Shown here: piece by piece, positions 25,642 through 36,426 of the stretch | How positions within the stretch are numbered: position 1 is the first letter of the stretch | How the letters are laid out: each line of letters starts with the position of its first letter | Assembly: GCF_032452875.1 (NCBI RefSeq) | Contig: NC_083884.1 | Location: 19,113,501 to 19,177,500 of the forward strand | Origin: Bos javanicus | Lineage: Eukaryota; Chordata; Mammalia; Artiodactyla; Bovidae | Length of the DNA stretch: 64,000 nt | Direction of reading: 5' to 3' | Notes under the pieces: model-generated | What the model saw: only the letters and a program-made list of their open reading frames with translations | Databases searched by the model: none | What the model was told of the DNA's origin: nothing | Position numbers and translations under genes: made by a program

Positions 25642-27330
25642 AACAGCCGCGCTCCCATGGACATTAGAATGTTAGTGATAGTCCTGATATAAGTATTTGC
25701 AAGGATGTCATCGACAGAAGTCAGAAGACTTTAAAACATTTTTAATGCATTTAAGAAAACAATCAAACTTACTGGAAATAAATTACCTATCCCATGTTTC
25801 AGTGGGAAATGAACTACATATTGAGATGCTGACAGAAAACTGCCTCTTACAATAGAAACAACTGAACCCGTCAATAAGGAAAAGGACTGAAAGGGACCAA
25901 GCAACTCACTACAATATCAAGTTACACTAAGACTTGGAACACTAACACTCTGTAAGAGGTTATATAGTTTTCAGTGGGGAGGGATTGGGATGGGTGATCT
26001 TGTTGTTACATATAGCAATTTTTGATGCATTTTATATGCATACCAGCAATTATTACTGTGTTCACACAGAACTCACTTAACTGGTGCTATGTGAAAACTG
26101 CTAATATAGGTATTTTAGAATGTGAATTGAAGAATGGATCCAAAAGCTTCAGAAAGAGGTTAGCAAAAAAGATCTAGTGCGTTTTTTTTTTTTTTTTTTT
26201 TATCATATAGCTTAAGCTGATTTAAAACAAAGGCCTTAGACTAATTTTCGGTTTTCTTTATTGAAATAAGCTAATGGCTTGTTTGTGTAAAGCTTTTTTA
26301 TTAAAAGAAAAATTTTAAAAATCTTGTACCTAGCACAGTATTGTTATAGAATTTACATGTAACATTTTATATGGTAGTTTAAGTCTGTCAGTTTCTTAAT
26401 TGTGGACAAATTAACAGTTGGCTCTGGCCTTTTGCTATAACACGCCTGTTTGTCACTCACTTAGCCCTGGCATCTGTGCAGACATATCCGTTTCAGTTCT
26501 GCTGTCACTCGGAAGTTAAAGCTCAGCATGATTTTTGTCAGGTAACTCTAATACCTGGAGTTTTCTTTCTTCCTTTTTTTTTTTTAGTTGAAGTTTAAGA
26601 GGGAAAGTACCAGTGTTCAGATTTGAACTATAATAGTTTGTATATTCAACATTTGAAGTATATTCTATTTTGTTGTACTCTTGTTTCAAAGTGTATTCAA
26701 GTAGGTTTTCTGAAATATAGAAATGAAATTTACCTTGTGTTTTGGTCTCTGGTGATATTTATAACAATATTCAAAAGCTACTATATAAACATGTTGTTTT
26801 AGTTAAGAAGTAATAGAAGTCCTATTTTTCCTTCCCAACTGCTGCTTGAAGAAATTATTTTGTTCCATTACATTAATATTTGGCAAATAACCTGCATGCT
26901 TCCACTTCCTAATTATTGTCATGTAATTATAATGTTCTACTTACCATAATGAGTTTACTATTTTAGTGTTGGCCACACTTAATTTATATTTCAAATCAGA
27001 CCATATGCTTCTCAATCAGACCTTTTGTGGGTGAGGAAGAACAAATAATACTCTAGCCATTTTAGGAACTGGAGGGACCAGAGGAACATCATTTCACACT
27101 AAACTAGGTCCCGTAACTCCACATAATAATGCTGTTTCTACTACAAAGAAAAGTTGTCTATTTTTACATCTTTTAGAAATTTAAATAAACTGAATATTTG
27201 TGGCCTTTAATTGTGCATTTGGTTAGACACTACTTAGGTTGACAGATTTTTATAACAGCTCCCTTTGTAATCTTTTATCTTTTCCATAAACATACGTGAT
27301 GGTACTTTTTAATAAAAGCGCAAAGAAAAG
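25642..27330 (+). other. ELF2: ELF2 3' untranslated region (right end inferred)
   Basis: AT-rich sequence follows the stop, with a poly(T) run at about 26181-26201. Candidate AATAAA signals lie at 25777-25782, 27184-27189 and 27311-27316. The last is followed within 250 bp by a Bov-tA SINE, so I place the longest end near 27,330. Transcript data would fix it. Confidence 0.6.
27311..27316 (+). terminator. Candidate distal ELF2 poly(A) signal AATAAA
   Basis: Canonical hexamer about 1.67 kb after the ELF2 stop. Alternative hexamers at 25777 and 27184 could give shorter forms. Confidence 0.45.
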
Positions 27331-27529
27331 CTCATTGATTCTTATCCCATTTGGGGTTAATCTCAATCTCTACTCCTTTTAAAACATTTCCTAAATATTT
27401 CATGTTTCAAAATCTGTATCTGTATTCAAAATATGCCTTGACACATAACTGAATTGTCTTTTTTTGCACTGCAGTTTCATTTTTTGAGTTATGTCTCCCG
27501 TAATATTCTAGGGCAAAGAAGTCACATGA

Positions 27530-27741
27530 AAAAGCGTTAGTCATTCAGTCGTGTCCAACTCTTTGTGACGCCATGGACTGTATAGCCCGTCAGGCTCCTC
27601 TGTCCATGGGGTTTTCCAGGCAAGAATACTGGAGTGCATTGCCATTTCCTTCTCCAGGAGATCTTCCCACCCCAGGGACTGAACCTGGGTCTCCTGCATT
27701 GCAGACCAGAGTCTTTACCATCTGAGCCACCAGGGAAGCCC
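27530..27741 (-). mobile_element. Bov-tA type SINE with target-site duplication
   Basis: Reverse copy flanked by aagaagtcacatg-type repeats near 27516 and 27743. Lies just past the ELF2 3' end. Confidence 0.9.
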
Positions 27742-30700
27742 AAGAAGTCACATGGAAGATAGCTAATGAAACATATTTTAAATGAGCATTTCTTTCCCAC
27801 CTATGCTGTATTACTAATTGGTTTTCATTAGGCTAAGCCAAGGCTGCTTGCTCACCTCTACCACTCTACCTTAACATTTTCCATGTCTCTTGCAGAGTAA
27901 GTTCACCTAAGGTCTCGATTTAGAAATACATGTTGACAGTATGTAATGACGAGAGTATTTCTTCTGATGGGAATTGTCAGTGGTATGGCTTTTAATTGCA
28001 ACTCTTCTGTTAATCATTATAACTTGTATTTGCATTTTGTGTCCACTGTAACAAAGAACCACATAGCAATGACTTGATGCCACTACATTTTCCAGTCTGG
28101 CCAGGCTTTTGAACAATGAATTAGCAGTCAGCCCATTTATTCTTTGGGTCATCTTCCAGCAACAGTCAGCCGTTCACCACCATCCTGCTTATCAGCTGGC
28201 CAGTATACCTCTTTATAGAGAAAACCGAGGTCTGAGCTGTGAACTCCATTTCTGGACGGCTTGCTGTAAGAGCATCTCCTTATTCCAGCATCCATCCTGA
28301 ACACCTGCCTTGGGAAGGAGGCAGGTGTGCTGTTCACTCGTATTCAACACCTCCTCCCCTTTCACAACTTCTTGGTTTCTTTGTTCCAACAGTCCGTCAT
28401 TCTTCAGTAGCTTGCAGTTAATTCTGGCTTAGAATAAGTTCCCGCCAAGGTCTCCAGGAACCCAGTAGTCAAATCCAACAGATACTTCATTTTTCCACGT
28501 CATCAGCCTACTTCTTAAAACTCCGCTTTGTTTTCCCGTGACACCACTCTTCTAGTGTACCTCCTGCCTGACTTCTTAGTCTTTGTTATGTCAGCTTTCC
28601 CATTTAAAGGTAGTATTTACCATGGGGTCTTTTCCTTTATAGAATAGTTGTATTTACTATTACGGTTTTGCTTGAACATAACTGTTCAATAATCTCTGCC
28701 ATGCATATGGTTTTTACTATCAAATCTATTGCCTTAGGCTAGACTGAAAGTCTCAAGATGGGTTTAATTACCTACTGGTTATTTCTTCCTGAATGTCCAA
28801 TTGAACTCTCTTCTAGAATCTGTCCTCTTAGCTCAATAAATGACACTACACCAGCAACCAATTACTCTTGCCAGAAGAAACCTGAAGGCCATTCTAGACA
28901 TTTGACTTCCAACATCCAATCTGTCACCAAGTCCTATTGACAGTTCATTCTAAATAACTTCCTTTCCCATCCTCCCTACCTTACTGCTTTGTCGTCTCAA
29001 GCCTCTCTCTACTGTTTTCCATGCTACCAGTTGAGTTTCTAAAATGAGTATTTTCATAAACTTCTTTGTGACTGCATTAAATTCTTCAGTGCATCTCATG
29101 CTAAAAAGATAAAAAACCTAAAGTCCTTTGATCTGGCATCTGCCTACATTCCCAGGTCTTAACTCTCTTGACTGTCCCATTTTAGGCATCTCCAGGCTAC
29201 AGACCTGCTGACATATATTTTCCCAAATATTTCAGGTATCTACCTTTGTTGAGCCATGTCATTGATGGCTTCTCTCTGGACCACTCTCTTCACCTGAATT
29301 TGAAGTGAAGGTGACAGACATCAAAATATTTCTGAAATAGGCTTGGAAGCCATTCAAGGTGAGGGGTAGTCTACTCTGAGTGAACTCTGAGAAAAGATTG
29401 AAAACATCAAGTATATAAAGGGCTAGGAGAGAGGAAAAGTAATCAGCAAGTGGAGATCAAGGATTGTTCACAGAAAGGCAACAGGATAGATGAGGTCACA
29501 TTTCAAGATATGGTGGGAACATTCTCAAGTGTACCAGGAAGGGCCAAGCAAGTAAGGTCAAAGAAAAAGCCACCAAAATGGATGGAGTGACAATAAAGAG
29601 GCAGTTAATGGAAGGGACATAGCACCTGGTTCATTATCAGCCACTCTGACCCCTGTATGCAAATGAGTCAGGTTTAACAATATTTGGGCTTATAAAGTAC
29701 CTATCCCGTGATCCTTTAAGCCTCTTGGTCTACTTTATGTGAGGACATTACATACGTGATCTATATTAGAGCACACTTTGGGGAGGCAAGAGGAACCCTA
29801 CTTTGAGTTCCACAGCCATTCCAGCAACTTCCCTTTTCATGGCTTTTCACTGTTCATAGTACAAGTCCTCTGTACTTGTGGTTCACCTGTCCTTCAGTCC
29901 CTTCGTTGTTGTCATCCTCCACAGTTAAAGCTCGGCCAGTCCTCCTGAGAATAAGACACTCTTTCCCCACCTTTGCAAGTACACTGATCCTGCCTCCTGA
30001 ATCATGCCAGAAACACAAGTGCAGCAGGGAGACTTGCAGGCACACTTCATTTCACTAGGCTGCACTTCGAAGATACACTGCTTTATACAGATCTAAGATC
30101 TGTGGCAACACTGCTGTCAACGTGTCTTGTCACTGTCCTTATTCCAACAGCAATCATCTCTTTGGTAATATTCATATTTCAAACCCTCCTCCTTCAGCGA
30201 AAAATAACTGACTCACTAAAGGCTCAGATGATGACGAGTTAATAAAATATTTTTGAATTAAGGTACATAGTTTTTTTTTTTGGAGATCATATTATTGCAC
30301 TTAATAGACTAATGTCATGCAAATGTCACTTCTGTGTTCACTGGGTCACCAAAAATTCACATGATGCTTTATTGAGATGCTTCGTTGTAGTGGTCTGGAA
30401 CCAAACCCCCAATATCTTTGGGTACGCTGTATTTGATTTGACATTTATCTACTTTTTATGTACCTATAGCTATCTTTTTAAACAGTGCACTTCAGCAGTA
30501 ATGCTCTGGGTTCAGGACTTATAAATAAATGATACAACTTCCAAGTTAAGAACTTAGAAAAACATGAATATTTAAAGCAAAATGCTCCATAACAAAACTC
30601 TTAGACTGTAACAGCAGTTTTCTCCCATTGTATGTTTAAACAAAAAAATTTTGCTTATTTTACAAGGTTTTAATGATGTGATAAGTGCATGAAAGGTGGG

Positions 30701-30774
30701 TACTAAACTGTTTTACAGAATCTGCAAATTACTTGAGTTGTAGGACATGAATTCACTGAAATAGTGGTAACTTT

Positions 30775-30925
30775 GCTGCACGCTGGAAATCACCTGTGAA
30801 GATTTTTTGCCGATGTCACATCCCCTATCACTTAAATTATGTGTGGAAGGGGGAGCCAGGCATTGGTATTAAAAAAAAAAAATCTCAGTGTGATTTCATT
30901 GTGCAGCCAGGTTTGGACACCTCTG
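30775..30925. mobile_element. MER5-like DNA transposon remnant (tentative)
   Basis: gctggaaatcacctgtgaag, gagccaggcattggtatt and tgtgcagccaggtttggaca follow MER5A order. Confidence 0.5.
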
Positions 30926-31256
30926 TCACAACTTTTACATTTAGACATCTGTCTTAATCTAAGCTTTTCTAAAACGTTCAACAGAAAAAGGTAGTTTAGG
31001 GTATTATATACTGTATATTTCATTGACTCTAAAGCCGTTTTCTCACATTTTAATGAGATGAGTTAATTAGGATGAGTTTTTTAAAATTCTTAAAAGAGTA
31101 CACTACGTTAGTACCTTGTCCTTTAAAAGAAAGTACTTTCAGAAAGCTATATATTAAGTGCCACCAATGCTACCATTGTTTGAAAAAATACTTTTGAATT
31201 GCTTCTTGGAGCAGAACCTAAATTTTTATACATACTTAACTAGGGACACAGATGGT

Positions 31257-31425
31257 AAATCCCTGATGGCTCAGATGGTAAATAATCTGCCTTGCAATTC
31301 AGGAGACCTGGGTTTGATCCCTAGAGCCTACTATTCTTGCCTGGAGAATCCCATGGACAGAGGAGCCCAGCAGGCTACAGTCCATGGGGTTGCACAGAGT
31401 CAGACATGACTGAGTGACAAACGCA
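31257..31425 (+). mobile_element. Bov-tA type SINE, internally deleted
   Basis: tRNA-like head (tggctcagatggtaaataat), B box, then jumps to ttcttgcctggagaatccca and the usual gactgagtgacaaac end. Confidence 0.85.
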
Positions 31426-33156
31426 AGGAGAAGAGACAAATTTTCCTACCAAGGGAGGTTTTAGTTTTAGAAATAGTGAAGTCACTTGAGATTAAGAAAC
31501 CGATGTGAATTAAACTAGGTAGGTACTGCCATACCTGGCAAAATGAAACACGGCTAAAGTGCACACTACTTGAGACCTTCAGAGAACTGGATGTCCAAAC
31601 TGTTCCAAAAAGTTTCAAAAATATTTTTGAGCAGTGGCAGCAATTAACCCAAATTGTCTTGAAGTGCAAATCAGTTTTAATGCTTTTAAGAAACCTAAGA
31701 GATTTCCTGGTCTATTCCCTGTATTGTAAATAAACAAGTTCAGAAAAACTTGACTCAGTTTCAGTTCAGGTAATCAGTGGCAGACCTAGAGACAGAACTT
31801 CTCCTCTGGCCTCAACCTCTGTTCCCTCCCATCTACTATCTCACCATGCAGTGATCCCTGCTCTCATAAACTTAAATAGAAAATGCTGCAGAATTTTGCT
31901 GGGTGTTATCTCCAGGTTTACCAATCTGAGATGTCAGGGGTATCCCGTATGCAGCTTTCCATCATCTCTCCTGACTGGTGTTTTTCTCCCTGTGATGCAG
32001 GACTCTAATTATATTCCAGCATTCTAATGTGGTCTACATCTAGAAACCTGAATCTGCTCAATGTGGCAGTTTAGACTCTGCTTTAGATTAAAAAAAAAAC
32101 TTGATAGTTTATATATTGTAAGAACAAATAAAAGTCAACAAAAATAAGCAGATGAAAGACAGTGACATGAAGAAAAAGGCAGGACCGCAAAAGGAAATGG
32201 AATACGTGCTACAGAGTGTCACAGTAATGAAAATCCAGCTATAAGGTTTGGTTTTGAATGTCTCAGCACCCAAAGCAAACAGGAATTCATCCTGAGATTT
32301 CCTCTTGGTTCACCAGTAGCAGCCTAGAAACAGCAAGGCTTCTCCTAACGTTCTGTCAAGAGGAACGGATACAACTACGTCCTAACGAATGGTTTCTTAG
32401 AGGTGAGCTTTCCACAGGCATCTGGTGAACCTGGAGTTGTGGCTGTTGTTTGATCTCTCAAAGGCAGGTATTTCTACTCTACAAGTCATAGTAGGGTTGA
32501 CATCCTGTCCTGAAACTGAATCACTAACCTACAACCTCATATCTGTCTGGAGAAACAGGGGTGAAAAAATCTGGCCACTCAACAGTCCCTCACCTATTTG
32601 GGTCTTAATTTCTATTAACACTATCTGCCCTTTCAATTGGAAGGATTAAGAGTGGCTTGTTAGGACATCAAGTACAGTGCCCTTTCCTTTTTTGCTTTGA
32701 ACTCTAAGCACCGACCTTAACCTTAAACCTTTACTCGATGACTTACCTAAAATTTACAATATTGTTTTACAAATATCTGACAAATCTGAGATTGACAAGA
32801 TAGGTGTGATGCTATACTCTGGATGAGAAAATTGAGGCCCTAGGGAGTGTCACAGTGGTCACAGCTAAGTCCTTTTACTTACAGCCCATGCCCTTCTACA
32901 GAATTTGCTTTTATAAGCCCAGCTCCAGACCTCTTGCCATTCCAATATCCAACCACTCTAGATAAAAGCCTGCCTGTACTGTATTTTTATACATGTCATT
33001 ATAAAAAGGTTCAGAGCTCCTTATTCAAGCACAGTTTTTGGATGCCTTTCCAATTGAAATCAGTTATTATTATCAGCGTGTGTTTTTATTTTCTTTTCTA
33101 GAATTTAGTCCCACTGGGACCTTGCTCAGATTTTTTGGGCTTTTTAGGCCCAATTA

Positions 33157-33308
33157 TTTTTTTAAATATTTGGCTGTGCCAGGTCCTTCCTTGTGACACA
33201 CAGGAGCTTTTTTAAGCTGTGGCATGTGGGATCTAGTTCCCTGATCAGGGATCGAACCTGGGCACCCTGCACTGGGAGTCTTACCCACTCCGTCACCAGG
33301 GAAGTCCC
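33157..33308 (-). mobile_element. tRNA-Glu-type (CHR-like) SINE
   Basis: Poly(T)-rich head, reversed B box (ggatcgaacctggg) and end tcaccagggaagtccc, in the ELF2-NOCT spacer. Confidence 0.75.
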
Positions 33309-34721
33309 TAGGCTCCATTTTAAATTAGGAGCAGTTTTATGTCATATGCAAAGTTCAGAGCCAAAAATAAGGGACTTAAATGTTATACACACCATTATGC
33401 TTTACTATGTCATCCCTACCACCTCGTAGGATTTCATGAAATACAGCCATGGAGGAATAAAAAAATCCATTCTCACCGTCTTCAATAATCTGGACAATTT
33501 ACCTTCGAAGACTGATTATAACCGCAGTCAGAATATCATGGGCTATAAAAGGAAAAGCTGGCTCAAAAGGGACATAGGCATGGAATAAGAAACTCAGTAA
33601 TGGAACATATTGATACTTTAGAAATCTAGAAAAGACATTTGTTATTTGCCGTTATGCCTTCAGGTAACTGATGGTCCACAAGGCAGAGCTGTCTACAAAA
33701 GAAAGACTAGAGAAATAAAAGTGCCACCTAGCAAGATTTATAAACTACTAAAAAAACTTGACATAAAATGCTCACATGACTACATTTTAAATGAAGACAA
33801 ATACAACAAAAGCATACAGAAGTATGTGTTTAGCCTACCGCCATGGCAATGCTGAAGGATGACCGACTTGTGATATTTCCAGGAGCCCTTTTGCTCAGAG
33901 GCATTCCCACCAACTCCCACCCTTCTCCCATAGCCTATTAACATTTGCAATTGAAACACTTTTTTTAGCTTTTATTCTCATCTAGATTTGCTTATGATAT
34001 GGGTATGATGATTTCAAACTGGTGTGCTTTAGGGTAGGTAAACAATATTTAATGCCTGTCCAGATCAGTATTCTGCTTCTCAATGTGCAAATTCAGTCAC
34101 TGCTAAGATCTGAACCAGATGACAGCTGGTACATATGTTCTTCCTACTTGCCATTCCTTCCAGATATTTTGTGTGTACAATATATACTGAAACCCTTATT
34201 TGTTTCAAAAGCATTTCCAATGCAGAATACCTGGAGGAACTATTTTTGGGGACTCCAACCTTGTCACCAAGTGATACCTCACAAACAGCACCAGATGCTG
34301 CCTTCAACCACCTTTGTCCACTTTAAAATCAAGGTCTGACTGTCTGGGATTGTGTGAGCACCACATTAACAGTATTAAAAGACCAAATTTATTCTCAGAT
34401 TCCCTATGCATTAAAAAAACAAGATATTAAAACACTAGCTTTAAAAGACTATTTATTAATCTTAAATATTTACAACTCATGGGTTAAAATATATTATTAC
34501 CAGTGGGCTGTTTTCTGGGATTTCATTAGGAAGGAGTTTCACCTTTTATCTTTACCACTTTATTTCTGAGCGAAGAGAATTTCAGGTTAACTTTTTATAT
34601 TCTGGTTTTTAGATCTTTTAAAACCAGTTGCCTGGCTATCTTAGTAAATCTCAACCACAGCATCATGAACAGACCAGGAAGTTTCCCATCTCTAAAAAGG
34701 TCCTACTATCTTTAGCCACTA

Positions 34722-34770
34722 CCAAATATATATATATAAATAAATATATATATATATACACACACACACC
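34722..34770. repeat. (ta)n(ca)n microsatellite
   Basis: Alternating tatata tracts, broken by taaataaata, then acacacacac, in the ELF2-NOCT spacer. Confidence 0.85.
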
Positions 34771-35019
34771 TAAATATATCTACTGTGCAAAGCACATTCA
34801 ATACAAATAATGGCAGAGTGATTGCGAATAAACACCAAGAGCACTCCAAGGGAATACCGGAAATGTGTAACAGTGACCAAATAATGAAGACTAGCCATGG
34901 AATCTCTTCAAGAAACACACTAATGGAAAACACAGAGGCATAGCAAAGATTTATGAAGAAGAGATCATAGAGAACTGGTATCTCCACTTAAATAACAAAA
35001 ACCCCTCAAGACTAAAATA

Positions 35020-35602
35020 GTTCCTTTGTACACTATTATTTTATTAGATTCCAATAAAAACATCTTTAAAGCTTTTAAGAAAATTACTATAAATTACTCT
35101 ATAACTTATGTTTTGCATGGTTTTAGCATGTTCATGTTATAATTTAATTTTACATGAAGATATAAAAAATAAATATTGCCATGCATAACTTGATATTAAA
35201 AAACACAAATAAATAACTTGAAATGTCTAGAGAAACTGTTCCTGCATACTTGTTAATTATGGGAGACTCAAGCAAGTCTACTATTTTAATGACTCTAACA
35301 GAAAAAGCTTCAAAACAAGCCCAATATAATGCCCTTAAATGATCAACATGTAATTAATCCTAAGGGAAAGAAAACAATGCAAAGCAATACTGGAGTGCAA
35401 AAACCTTTTTGCTGTAGGTTTTAATGGAAAAGGTTTTAATGTGAGCTAACGGGGTTCCTTCCCAAGGGCATGCTGGAAACAAAGAAGTGAGAGAAACTGG
35501 GAACCCTTCCTCAGTCAACTTATTCTATTTCAGTTTCCTGAAACATCCCTGGTTAAGACTCCTGCGATTAAAAAGACACAGACAAGCGTTTATAAATATC
35601 CA
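35020..35602 (-). other. NOCT: NOCT 3' untranslated region (far end inferred)
   Basis: AT-rich sequence after the NOCT stop, read on the minus strand. It holds a CACTCCA site (35391-35397), an AU-rich TTATTTATT nonamer (35216-35208) and the first canonical AATAAA at 35045-35040. The end near 35,020 is inferred from that signal. Confidence 0.55.
35040..35045 (-). terminator. Candidate NOCT poly(A) signal AATAAA
   Basis: Plus-strand tttatt reads AATAAA on the minus strand, about 560 nt past the NOCT stop. ATTAAA variants lie nearer the stop. Confidence 0.45.
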
Positions 35603-36426
35603 TCAAGGTTCCTCGTTAAAGCTGAAGTCACACACTAGGGACAGGTGGTCTGAAGGGTAATTGAAGGACGGTAGCCGGTTGGGTCCAATCTGCTCCTCGG
35701 TGAGCAGGTCCAGGGCTGACCGCACGCTGAGCGCCTGCCTGGAGTACCAGATATAATCCAGCGTGTGCCGGCACTCGCCTGAGGTCCGGATCTTCCAGGT
35801 CGTGTACGGAGGTTCCGACTGCCCGTCAGCGCTCAGCAGCTTGTAGGCGCTGTTCAGATTGAGGCTGGAGGAAGCAAAGTGCTTGTAGACCTCCTCTGTG
35901 GGCTCTGCGTTGAAGTCTCCACAAACAATCAGGGGAATCTTGGCCCCCTGGGTGATGGTCTGCAGGTTTTGGAGGAGGTCGCAGCCTTGAGCTGATCGAA
36001 ACCGTTCCCAGCCGGTGCGTGCCTTCAGGTGGGTGACGGCGATGCAGAACTGGCGGCTGGACTCCTTGCACTCCAGGGTCTGGGCAATGGCCACCTGGTT
36101 GGTTTTCAGCGTCATGGCCGTCAGTCGGATGTTGGCACTGTTGACCAGCTTGAATCGGTTTTGGAGGAAGAACAAGGCACAGCCGTCGGGTCCATTGTTG
36201 TGCTCCACATCCAGACAGGGCGACCAGGGCTTGGGGAAGAAGGTGCCCTGATAGCCCAGTCTACTGAGGAGGGGCTGGAAGGTGTCGAAGTAGTGGTCCA
36301 CCTCTTGGAGGCACAGGATATCCGGCTGGTAGGCGAGGATCTCCTCCAGGATCAGACATTTCCTTTCTTCCCACTTGAGGGCTTCGATAGGGCACTGGAC
36401 AAAGTTGTCTTTGCCTTCTCCAAGAG
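35603..36426 (-). CDS. NOCT: NOCT terminal coding exon 3 (catalytic domain)
   Basis: Acceptor TTTTATTTCAG ends at 36427. The 824 nt carry most of the EEP domain: LQEVDHYF (Glu197), the CLDVEHNNGPDGCALFF loop, VTHLKARTGWERFRSAQG (Lys and Arg that contact substrate in known structures), IVCGDFNAEP, HTLDYIWYS and the C-terminal SDHLSLVCDF. Stop TAA at 35605-35603. The antisense open frames over this exon are shadows. Confidence 0.97.

Larger units (their letters stand above)
27331..35019. other. Spacer between convergent ELF2 and NOCT
   Basis: 7.7 kb with SINEs at 27530, 31257 and 33157, a MER5-like remnant and microsatellites. Short frames (for example 34022-34339) show no recognisable domain. 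No gene seen. Confidence 0.7.
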
